From: Cladorhizidae sp. MBARI D1340-BT2
Lineage: Eukaryota > Porifera > Demospongiae > Poecilosclerida > Cladorhizidae
Reading direction: 5' to 3'
Length of the DNA: 64,000 nt
Assembly (NCBI GenBank): GCA_028752905.1
Contig: JAQNBH010000013.1
Span: 28,826,739-28,890,738, forward strand
Under the pieces are notes generated by a model, which worked only from the letters and a program-made list of their open reading frames with translations, was not told the DNA's origin and did not search any database. Below, in pieces: positions 45,136 to 55,794 of this stretch (position 1 is its first letter; every line of letters starts with the position of its first letter). The translations under genes and the position numbers were made by a program.

Positions 45136-45340
45136 GTTCTATCCAATCTATGAATCTGTTGCAAAGGGTGTTTAATAAGCTACCATAAGTGTTAATAATC
45201 TACTATGTTTTGAAGTGTATAGATTGGCATTCATAGATTGTGCAGCACAATCTATAGATTGGTATCCAATCTATGAATTCATAGATTGTGCTGCACAATC
45301 TATAGATTGGGCAGATTCATAGATTGGATGGAACATATAT

Positions 45341-45804
45341 GTACAGTCAGCTCTGCCCACCAGTTCTCTCTCCATATTAATACTTATCAGTCACTATAAT
45401 TATTAATTTATATATTTATTTTTTTACCTTGTGTTGCCCTTGCAAGCTCTGTGGGACTATGTCCCAAGTAGAGTGGGTACCTTGCTGACCCAGGACCCTC
45501 CGTTTCGTCTGCTTTTTAGATATTCTAATTTCACTTGAATTGTTTTTCTCTTCTCTTTCTGATACTAAGTGTGGATTATTCTTATAGAATATAGCTTTTA
45601 GTTAACTATATGGCTTGCTATATATCGCACCCATCACATTACTCCCATTTGTCATGTATTGTGGTATACAGGAAAACCCATTCTATGAATTATTCATTAT
45701 TCTCATTGACAACTGACCATGAATTTCATATTTTGCCAAATAACTCACAATATATTTCACAATTCAAGAGATGCACTATAATTATTATATATAATGTTGA
45801 CAAG
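45341..45804. other. Intergenic, no gene seen
   Basis: AT-rich spacer between the TIR transposon and the PHD inverted repeat. Nothing recognisable. Confidence 0.5.
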
Positions 45805-46034
45805 CTGATTGATTACTCTTAATATATTACAGGCTTCTGTCTCTTCATGTAAGTTTGCAATGGCTGATGAAGGAATGTTAGCACAAGATTGATGAAACCA
45901 TTCTTTACATGAACAGCACTGTGCAACAATAAGGGCAGGGTCATGGGGATCAGCCATTGCAAACTTACATGAAGAATGGAATTGTCAGCAATGTAAAGAC
46001 AGAAGCCTGTAATATATTAAGAGTAATCAATCAG
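45805..46034 (-). pseudogene. PHD-finger exon relic rearranged into an inverted repeat
   Basis: The minus strand reads ADPHDPALIVAQCCSCKEWF then HQSCANIPSS, as in PHD fingers at the end of some integrase/Ulp1 elements. Arms 45805-45868 and 45949-46034 are inverted copies (37 bp exact plus 27 bp exact, with a 22-bp extra piece on the right). The finger is therefore incomplete: its end has been replaced by an inverted copy of its upstream sequence. Confidence 0.55.
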
Positions 46035-46099
46035 TTCGTCCAACTTCTTGTAGGTTACAGTCCAATAGTAATTGTTTTGTCTGGAAAGACATTGCTAGA

Positions 46100-48580
46100 T
46101 AGTGTCACATCTTGCTCTGATCAAAGGTTATGACCGATGGGTTAATCCCACTGCATAGAGCTGTTGCAACTGCATAGAGCTAATTGCAATAGCAAATAAC
46201 CCACACTCATTGCCTCCAGCCTGTCTCTGCATTTTTTGTTTCTCAATGATAAGGTAAGTTCCAGCGTAATGCTCCATCCAGGCAAGGCCTTTCAACGTAT
46301 CCAATTCTGCATCAATGATAAGAACAGATATAATAAAGCATTAGGTGCATGTATTAAGGTGTAATATCAAATATTACTGTACATAGTCCTCAATTCCATT
46401 CACCTGACTTGAAGAAAACATGTCAAACAATAAAATAATAATAATAACGAATAAAAAATCACTGGATTTTAGTTGACTTAGTTTAAACACAATGACTTAC
46501 TGGTTCTGGTAGGGAGGCTGTCATATAACAACCACTATGCCCTTGGATGCTCCTATATTTGATGCACGAACCCAGTGGCCGCCAGTATTCATGATCTGCA
46601 CATAATTCTATACTGGAGTTCCAGTAAGTGAGCCTCCACTGCCTGGTGCCAAATATTGAACTGGCTGAAGGCCACCCATCTTTGGAAACTGTACATGAAG
46701 TAGGGCCTGTGCTTCATTTATGTGTGTGTGCTCCAACCATGCTCCAGATTGGAGAGTTATGAGAAAGTCTCTGTGTACTCTCTGCAGCTGACTAGCTGTT
46801 GGCATGGTAGGCATTTGCCATTTACCCTCAGTACAGTCTGGGTCGCACCAGTCACAAAACAATCTGTCTCAGTCTGTGAAGATTCCGTGGAAATGCACAT
46901 CTTTTCTGGTTGTCATTGGTCCTGGTCCACAGTGCGCGTGGGTGGTTGGACTGGAGGTAGAATGATTGTGCTCTGTTTCTCAGTATAGGGTTTGTTGGGA
47001 TGCAGGCCAAGAGTTGACACCACACCAAGGTTTGCTGTGCACTGCCTCTTCCTTGGTGGACTCTTCTCTGCAATATTCATGGCCAGATTCACAGTGGCTT
47101 CCTCGATACTTGTATCACAATCATCAAAGTCACAATCCAGGTATTGTAGGTCAGAGGGAGGGAGGGGTAAGCTTGTCTACAAGCTTGCATAGCCACTCTC
47201 AGTTGTAGGTATTTGTTGGGACACATCACCTACAAGATTGTCTTGAAGCATGGTTTCATTGGTATACTACGGGTCAAGTAAGGCTTTATGTGTCCTGAAT
47301 TGACCTTGCTTTTCATGGCATTGCCATTACCATCCTGCAATGTGCAGAGGCCCATAGAAGTGATGTTAGTTATTTCGTAAGGCCCCAACCAGTCTTGTGA
47401 TAACCCGTCACCTTTCCTAGATGCTTTTCGTACGTTCCTCTTCAAGACATGGTCACCTGCAGCAAACAACAATGAACATTTTTAAACATGTGCATATCTT
47501 CATGCCAAAACTTATGTCTGCAATTTATTAAGAACATAAAATGGATTGGAAATATAAAGTTCTATGCAAAATTTATTGAAACTGATTTCCACTCGACAAT
47601 TGTTCCTCTCTGTATCTCACACAAGAGCACCCTAAATATCTTAATTTTGGTCATATCAATTATCACACTAAGCATACCTATTGCAAACTGGAAGTGTTTT
47701 AAGCCATTATTTTGCTTGGCATCAAAATACAACTTGTGCTTGGCCTTGCCTTCTTCAATTTTTTCTCGTACCTGTTCATCCAGGGCCTGTACCTGTTCAT
47801 CCAGGGCCTGTACCTAAGTGAATACAGAAGTATAATAAAAAGAGTTGCTGTGGATCATTTTACATACATCAATATGAAAACTGATATGAAAACTGCTAAT
47901 AATTTCATTCACAAATAAAATCTGCACAGCGAATTAGTTTGTAAATCATATTTCGTTAATTATAGTCTGCCACTAGACAATCTTTACCTTTGCTACACGA
48001 TCTTCCAAGTCTGTTTTAATCTCTTCAGGAGACATGTCAGTGTGTATATTCACATACTGTACTAACTCTTCTTCACAATCGTGTTCTGCGTTAATGGCTA
48101 TGGCACCCCAAGCTGTGTGATAGAACATCAGTACAAAGGGTTGCTGTTTTGTTGATGATTATGCTAGTGTTGAAGCCATAAGTGGTAGGGAGCACAAATC
48201 TAAGATATCAACAAAATGCAAAGCACGAGAAGAACTAAAGACATGTACATAATAAGCCTATACACCAACCAACAGCTATATTGGAAATCTAGGTCATAGG
48301 ATGGATTAAAAAATCCATCCAGTAATAGCAAGCTGCTATAACAGATAGACTGACCACCCATAGTAGCTTCAAATATAGTAACTTACTTGTTCCAGTCAGT
48401 TTGGCTGTCATTTGTGTATTTGGACAAGTGTCTGGTTTGTGCGCTCATCCTGGCCATTTGTTTCTGGATGGTATGGAGAACATATCATTCGCTTCACCCC
48501 AAAGGCAGCAAAGATGAAATCATTTACCTGAGTTGGAAAAGCAAGAAGCATGAAATAGATACCAAGTATAATGCACACTA
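46100..48580 (-). pseudogene. Third integrase + Ulp1 element, 5'-truncated at the hAT end
   Basis: Minus strand: distal integrase core (about 48560-48408; KRMICSPYHPETNGQDERTN), a GPY/F-like module (47472-47232; GDHVLKRNVRKASRKGDGLS, DWLGPYEITNI, SGHIKPYL) and an Ulp1-region start (about 46830-46610; LEHTHINEAQALLHVQFP). The protease Cys region near 46200 is too decayed for me to confirm (CGLF-like codons absent). Integrase upstream of 48580 is cut where the hAT element begins, consistent with hAT insertion into this older element. Introns or frameshifts separate the modules. Confidence 0.6.
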
Positions 48581-48583
48581 CTA

Positions 48584-50919
48584 CAGGGCCGTAGCAACCA
48601 CTACGGCCGCTCCGGTTTTGGCCGCACCAAATTTCAAGCAAAAAAAAATTTAAAAAAATTTGGCACGTGGTCCATCGAGTTCGAGTCCTAAAGAAAGGTC
48701 ATGGCTTCTAGTTCACGAGTAGGTGAGATAGTAGATGAAAATATCCCTGAGCAGCCTCATCAGCCATGCGCATTTCATTTTCCCAAGCGATCTTTCGGAA
48801 AAAAGAATGCAGTTCTGCGTAGTTTTCAGCCAGAGTGGTTCACCAAGTGGCAATTCCTTCACTATGATGAGGCAAAGGATATTGTTTTTGCCATGTCTGC
48901 CTCATGGTTACAAAGAAACAGATGATGAAGACAGGCTATCTTGACCCAGCCTTTGTGAGTATATAATATAGTTCAAATATAACAAAGAAGATAGCTTAAC
49001 AATTGGTAGTTAGCTAGCTTATATATCTGTAGCATATTAACAATAATTATGGGAAAGTTGTTAGATTAGATGGGTAGTGAGCTAACTAGGAAGAATATGT
49101 AACATTATATTTAAGCACACTGATAATCAATATTAAATTTTAATTTAGGTAACTAGTGGGTTTGCTAATTGGAAGGATGGGACTAGAAGTTTCAAAAATC
49201 ATGAGACCAGTGCTGCTCACCATGAAGCTGTTGATGTGATGATTACTATTCCTTCCACTACTGGGGATGTAGGAGTACTGCTTTCTAGACAATTTACTAC
49301 TCAGAAGGGGAAAAATACACGGGCTCTGTTCCAGATATTTTCATCCATTACGTTTCTGTGTCGTCAAGGTCTTGCTCTGAGAGGAGATGGCACTGAAACA
49401 GATGGAAATCTACAGCAATTATTGAAGATGAAGGCTCAAGAAGATCCCAATCTTGCAGAGTGGTTAAGAAGGAAGGAGAATGTTTATACAACAAGCCATG
49501 AAATACAAAATGAAATGATTAAACATATGGGTCTTAAGCTTCTACGAAACTTGCAACAGAGTTTCGTACTTCTCCTTTTTTGACTATCATGGCTGATGAG
49601 ACTACAGATGCTGCTAATTGTGAACAGGTCATTCTTTTTGTTCATTGAATTACCGATGACTTGCAAGTACATGAAGATTTTCTAGGATTATATTCTGTCC
49701 CTTCAATCGATGCTGAAATGTTATTTTCAGTGATGAAAGATGTTTTTTGAGATTGAATTTGAGTTTTGAAAGAGTACGTGGTCAGTGCTATGATGGTGCA
49801 AGTGCTATGAGTGGTAGCAGGAGTGGTGTTGCAAAGCGAATCAGTGAACTTGAACCAAGGGCCATCTTCACACATTGTTATGGCCATGCTCTAAACTTGG
49901 CTGCCAGTGACACTATTAAGAAATCAAAGGTGATGAAGGATGCATTGGATACTACCCATTAGATTACTAAGCTTATCAAGTATTCTCCATGCAGAGAAGC
50001 AATTGTTCGGGATTTTAACGCAGCTATACCAGGCAAAAGCAATCCTGGTATCACAGTTCTGTGCCCAACCAGATGGACCATAAAGGCCAATACTCTTGCT
50101 AGTATCATGAGCAATTTTGAAACTTTGCAATTGACATGGGAGAAAGCTGTCGATGTGGTACGAGACACAGAAACAAAGGCTAGAATCCGTGGAGTATCTG
50201 TAATGATGTCCACGTTCAACTACCTATTTGGCAACATACTTGGAGAAATGCTGTTGAAACATGCTGAGCAGCACTCTCCAGCACAAGGGTTTCTCAGCTG
50301 CCGAGGGTCAGGCGGTTGCTAAAAGACTGTGGAAACCATAAAGCTGCTGAGAAGTGACGAGTCATTTGACCTGTTCTGGTTAAAGGTAAACCAGAGAGCC
50401 AACAGTCTTGGTATAGATGAGCCTCAACTACCACGTCGTCAGAAACGTCCTCGTAGATTTGATGACGGTTTATCAGAAGGTGATCATCACAAAAATCCCA
50501 AGTCTCTCTACAAGCAGCAATATTATGAAGCAATTGATTTAATTATCAGCTGCATTGAAGATCGATTTGATCAACCTGGGTACAAAGTGTATCACTCATT
50601 GGAAACTCTTCTGCTTAAAGCTTGCAAATCAGAAGACTTTGAAAGTGATTTGCAAACTATCTGCCAATTTTACAAAGACGATTTTGACCATGAGCTCTTG
50701 CGCACTCAACTTCAGACCTTTGCTGTGCACTTTCAACATGTTCAAGAAAAACAAGCAGAACCTACAACAAAAATCAATATCTTTGATTTGAAGAATTATT
50801 TACTTTCACTTTCTCCTGCTCAGCTATCTCTGGTATCAAATGTCAAATGCCTTATGCAGCTCATACTAGTTATGCCTGCCACAAATGCATCTTCAGAGAG
50901 GTCTTTCAGTGCATACTAG
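48584..50919 (+). pseudogene. Degraded hAT transposon (ZMYM1/TTF-finger type)
   Basis: A hAT-like end CAGGGCCGTAGC starts at 48584. Plus-strand transposase pieces: a TTF-type zinc-finger start (48701-48960; QPCAFHFPKRSFGKKNAVLR), a middle part (about 49150-49580; FANWKDGTRSFKNHETSAAH), the catalytic core (ADETTDAANCEQ near 49590, VRGQCYDGASAMSGSRSGVA near 49778, FTHCYGHALNLAASD near 49870, CPTRW near 50065), and the C-terminal dimerisation box (MPATNASSERSFSAY near 50870-50919). In-frame stops and frameshifts (near 49649, 49750 and 49960) kill it. No matching right terminal repeat was found; the sequence passes straight into a minisatellite. Confidence 0.85.
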
Positions 50920-51612
50920 TTGAGAGCTCTAGCACTAACATACTCGTTGAGAGCTACTAGCACTAGCATACTCGTTGAGAGCTTTAGCACGTTGAGAGCT
51001 ACTAGCACTAGCATACTCGTTGAGAGCTACTATTACTAGCATACTCGTTGAGAGCTACTATCACTAGCATACTCGTTGAGAGCTACTAGCACTAGCATAC
51101 CCTGAGAGCTACTAGCACTAGCATACTCATTGAGAGCTACTAGCACTAGCATATACTCGTTGAGAGCTCTAGCACTAGCATACTCTATGAGCACTAGCAT
51201 ACTCGTTGAGAGCTCTAGCACTAGCATACTCGTTGAGAGCTACTAGCACTAGCATACTCGTTGAGAGCTACTATCACTAGCATACTCGTTGAGAGCTACT
51301 AGCACTAGCATACCCGTTGAGAGCTACTAGCACTAGCATACTCATTGAGAGCTACTAGCACTAGCATATACTCGTTGAGAGCTCTAGCACTAGCATACTC
51401 TATGAGCACTAGCATACTCGTTGAGAGCTACTAGCACTAGCATACTCATTGAGAGCTCTAGCACTAGCATACTCGTTGAGAGCTACTAGCACTAGCATAC
51501 TCGTTGAGAGCTACTAGCACTAGCATACTCGTCGAGAGCTACTAGCTCTAGCATACTCGTTGAGAGCTCTAGCACTAGCATACTCGTTGAGAGCGACTAG
51601 CACTAGCATACT
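50920..51612. repeat. 29-bp minisatellite at the hAT C-terminus
   Basis: About twenty-four units of nominal 29 bp (GCACTAGCATACTCGTTGAG plus AGCTACTAG), many missing 3 bp or more. It starts at the stop codon directly after the SSERSFSAY box, exactly where the conserved hAT C-terminus should continue. Confidence 0.9.
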
Positions 51613-53204
51613 TGTCTTCCAGTCACTCGGCAACACTTACTCCAGATTCATCACCTGCACTGCCTTCTCTGCCAACCTTCATTCGTCAAATGGCTGAGAT
51701 TGTCAATGGACCAAGGAGCCTAGAGCCATACAGCTGATTGGCATGTCTTATCTTAACTTCTCTCCAGCCTCAGGGTTATATAAGTCTAGTAACAGTATAT
51801 AGTATCATTTATCATCTTTTTCTTCCATTCCAGTAAAAACTACTAAGTAATTTTACAATAACCTTCTCAATGCATTTCATTAGCTACACCTTCCCCCCAC
51901 CCTACCCTCCATATGCTCCACCTTGTGGTTATAGAATCCCTTGCTGTCTCTGAGGAGGACTCGGCACAGACGGTGTCATGCCAACTAACTAGGTTAACCA
52001 TATGATATGGGAATATGGTATGTGTTGGGTGCCTTGCCCAATGGATAGTGGGAAACTAACCTGCCCCCTGTGGTTATGTCTACAACCTCAACAGTGACTA
52101 CTTTTGAGTCCCTACCCTAGGGGAGACAAGTCCCAGATAACGGGCTTTGGTCGACAATAAAAAAAGCGCTAAAAGAGACCAGGATTTTGCCAGCTAACAT
52201 AACCGACATCACGCCCGTGCAGCCAATAACCTGCAGGGTGGTCTAATATAAAGAACCATATCTTTGCTTACATTCACACTAGGGTCCCAATTTATACACC
52301 AAAATATAGCCAGTGCAGTGTGCTTTTTAATGATATTTTTGTTCCGTCCTACTTATTTTCCTCGCGACTGCAGGTTGAGTAAAATCGGTCTCCAACTCCC
52401 GCAAGTGTACTACATTCCAGCATCAACATTGCGAGGCTGTTAAATAAATACTACCCAACAAGCGTTTATAAAATCTTTAGTTGGACTTTATGAACATGGC
52501 ACTTATTGCATCATGCTACATTTTCATCCATATATATAATTATTTTAATGATCGTCTCAAACAATAACTCGACCGTATGTTGTAGAATATAATATAATGA
52601 GCTTTCAAATTGTATAAGAAAGGATGAAAAAACATTGAAGGTATCACATGAACCACTTGTAAAATCACTTCCAACATATCAAGTTTCTAACCACGTTCTA
52701 GCTGCCAGAAACACCCCATCACTAGAATACGTCCATTCATTATTAAAATTATGTGTGCATATAATTATAAACAAAATGTTGACAGCAATGTTGACAAGAT
52801 AATTGACTTTCACTTTCCAGCAACAGCCAGTGTCCAACCTCCATAACTACAACAACCTGAACACTAGCAAATTATATATTATAATATGTAAAGAATCATC
52901 AGACCTCTTTTGAATGTGAAGTGAAATGAAATCAATAATAAAAAAGGCTCTATCTGTTAGAAGTATTGACTTGCTCTGGAACTTTAAAACTCAACCTGAA
53001 AATATATATATTTGTGGACTTCTCCCCCCTACAAAAGTCTTGGCTATTCAGGGTTGTAGCAGTTAGAAGGTTGTACAACCCTGAGATGAAATATGACCAT
53101 AACCCAGTAAAGCCTCTTATAGAAGATATCCATGTAAGGGGCGAAGCCGACATGTGAACTTGCTCTCAGAAGAATTACAGTGATCCGGAGGATAAAAAAA
53201 CACT
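51613..53204. other. Intergenic, no gene seen
   Basis: About 1.6 kb between the hAT minisatellite and the left edge of duplicon B. An ACAATAACCTTCTCAAT string near 51855 matches one arm of the snap-back MITE family. Otherwise nothing recognisable; boundaries of any further element cannot be set by eye. Confidence 0.5.
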
Positions 53205-53495
53205 GCATGGTTGTTAATGACAAGGCATGTGCAGAGCATGGTTGTGAATGACAAGGCCATGTGCAGAGCATGGTTGTCAATGACAAGGCCATGTGCAGAG
53301 CAAGGTTGTCAATGACAAGGCTATGTGCAGAGCATGGTTGTCAATGACAAGGCCATGTGCAGAGCATGGTCGTCAATGACAAGGCCATGTGCAGAGCATG
53401 GTTGTGTCAATGACAAGGCCATGTGCGGGCTTGGTGTTAATGACAAGGCCATGCAGAGCATGGTTGTCAATGACAAGGCCATGTGCAGAGCAAGC
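53205..53495. repeat. 32-bp minisatellite, left edge of duplicon B
   Basis: Same unit as at 1-350, with fewer and more diverged copies (TTGTCAATGACAAGGCCATG variants and several shortened units). Its left end is the visible left border of duplicon B. Confidence 0.9.
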
Positions 53496-53539
53496 ACATG
53501 AAATGTCAACATGTACACAAAAAATATTTCCTATATGGC

Positions 53540-53750
53540 AAGGAAATAGCCCTTGAGACCACACCCACACAGATGATCCTTTATAAATGGTGATGCCAAT
53601 TAGATGACTCTTCTGTTAACAGGGACTGCAAATATGAAAGTTTTAAAGTTCTATTTTTCAAAAGTAAAGTTATCTAATTAGGTGTGGTCTGTAATGACTA
53701 TTTTATGGTAAAGGGTTTTCTATGTGGGTGTGGTCTCAAGGGACATATTC
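53540..53750. mobile_element. Foldback/MITE-like element (duplicon B copy)
   Basis: Counterpart of 426-630, with the same inverted arms (CCCTTGAGACCACACCCACA against a TGTGGTCTCAAGGGA-type arm). It was present before the segment was duplicated. Confidence 0.6.
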
Positions 53751-54984
53751 TTGCTTCCTTCTTGGCCTAGCTGGACTAGTTGGACTAGTCAATCCAACAT
53801 AGTACGTGTGTATCAATGCCTTTGCTTTCCACATATAACTTGTGTATATATATATAGTAGAATCCATTTATCATAGCTTTACTATACTATATGTCATAGC
53901 TTTACTATATAATATATAACATATGTCTAATGTGTCTATATATATGATATATACTTACATGTGTACTAAACATGGTAAAGATTAATGGTGTTACATTGAG
54001 TAACTTCTTATAGGTGGCCCATTGATTATAACAAAAAACAAAAATATATATATAGAAACAATTTTTTATTTAAAAATATATATACAGTACATATATACAT
54101 AATATATCTATATACATATACATATATATACAAATACATTATACATATGCATACATATTATGATGACTCAAAGAAAAAGTTTATCAGTGTGGACAGCCAA
54201 CATTTACGAGACTCTTTACTAATACTGCAGGGAAAAGTCTTCTATTAATAGGTAAAGGGTCTTGTGGATGTTCGTTACATTGGTAAATTCATCTTTCATT
54301 TCTTTTTATGACTAGTAAATTTTTTATATTTGTTGTGTATTGTGTTTCAGGGGAACTGTTACTGCAAGTGAAACTTTGCCAGTAAAAATTAGAAATTTAT
54401 AATTGGTCTAAATGTCGGTTGACTTGGGCGTACTGGGGTTAACCTGCAACAGTCTCTTGAAGTGGTGGGAAAAACTCAAATTTTGGTTAATTTCTAGAGA
54501 GCTCTGTATTAGAACTTACTTACTTCCTCTCTGATAAGCTACATGCAATTCCCTGAACATGTTGAAAGCATTAGCAATTTTATCTTTAATTGGCATATAA
54601 AATAATGAGAAGGCTCCTGACCCTAGCCAAGTTATATATATGCAATTAACAATTAGCAGCCAGATGTAAAGCTAGCTATATAACCAGCTCTTTTGCAAGC
54701 CAGAGTAGCAGCATTGGCAATCAGTTGCCTAGCATTGGTGCCCATTTGTTGGTTGGTTAGTGCCTTCACAAGATCTATATACATTACAATAACCTTCTCA
54801 ATAATCGACTTGAAATTGTGCTCTATTTAAAGAGGGTACAATTTCATGGCTTGTATTCTCTCAGGTCTTGAGGGAGTATAATGATTATTGAGAAGGCTAT
54901 TGTAGTGTTATTATGTCAACTGAGAGGTGCTCTATATTATTCTTAACCTTATGCCTGCTAGAATAAAGGATTCCACAAGACTCT

Positions 54985-55440
54985 ATGTTTGCTGGTGTGT
55001 GTGGATCAGTAGTTCTAGTAGTGTGTTGCCATCAGGGTGCTAGAGTAGTATACCATCAGGGTGGATCAGTAGCTCAAGTAGTGTGTTACCATCAGGGTGT
55101 ATCAGTAGCTCGAGTAGTGTTGCCATCAGGGTGGATCAGTAGTTCGAGTAGTGTGTTACCATCAGGTTGGATCAGTAGCTTGAGTAGTGTGTGTTGCCAT
55201 CAGGGTGGATCAGTAGCTCGAGTAGTGTGTTGCCATCAGGGTGGATCAGTAGCTCAAGTAGTGTGTTACCATCAGGGTGGATCAGTAGCTCGAGTAGTGT
55301 TGCCATCAGGGTGGATCAGTAGCTCAAGTAGTGTGTTGCCATCAGGGTGGATCAGTAGTTCAAGTAGTGTGTTGCCATCAGGGTGGATCAGTAGCTAGAG
55401 TAGTGTTTGCCATCAGGGTGGGGGATCAGTAGCTCGAGTA
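54985..55440. repeat. 36-bp minisatellite (duplicon B copy)
   Basis: Counterpart of 1852-2215, with about twelve units; several are shortened to 33 or fewer bp or carry substitutions (GGTTGGATC, GTGTATCAG). More heterogeneous than the duplicon A array. Confidence 0.88.
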
Positions 55441-55794
55441 CTACATGTATTTAGGATGGTGCATGCAGCTTTGGGACATACTGAGCATAGAAATATGAAA
55501 GTCTGCACTACTGAAACACAGGAACTCAGAGGGTAGTGTATAAAGTTCATCTCACATGCTCTGTGCTGCAAATTTCTTTGAAGACAACACTCAAGACACT
55601 CTTGTTCATATGTTAAGTAAAAAAAAAAATGAATTTAATACATGCCTGCATGCAATAAATATTGTGAAGTGAAGTTTAAAAATATTGTTAGAGATGAAGT
55701 TTATAAATTTGGAAATATGGTTAGAGATGGAGGTTTAGAAATGCTCTTGTCAGACAAGTCAATGTGAGATAGAAGATGATGAGAGAGTGTTAAA

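Larger units (their letters stand above)
40442..45340 (+). mobile_element. DNA transposon with long TIRs carrying integrase, CXC and Ulp1 modules
   Basis: The left TIR (40442-40610) and right TIR (45155-45340) are clear inverted copies starting ATATATGTTCCATCCAATCT. Each is built from repeated palindromes of the type CAATCTATAGATTG separated by TGCAGCA-like spacers. Between them on the plus strand lie an integrase, a C-terminal module, a CXC cysteine domain and an Ulp1-like protease. A 1.39-kb pogo element interrupts the integrase gene. TIR-bordered elements with retroviral-type integrases exist (Ginger class), but I cannot place this one without a search. No clear target-site duplication, because both ends sit in TA-rich sequence. 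Confidence 0.8.
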
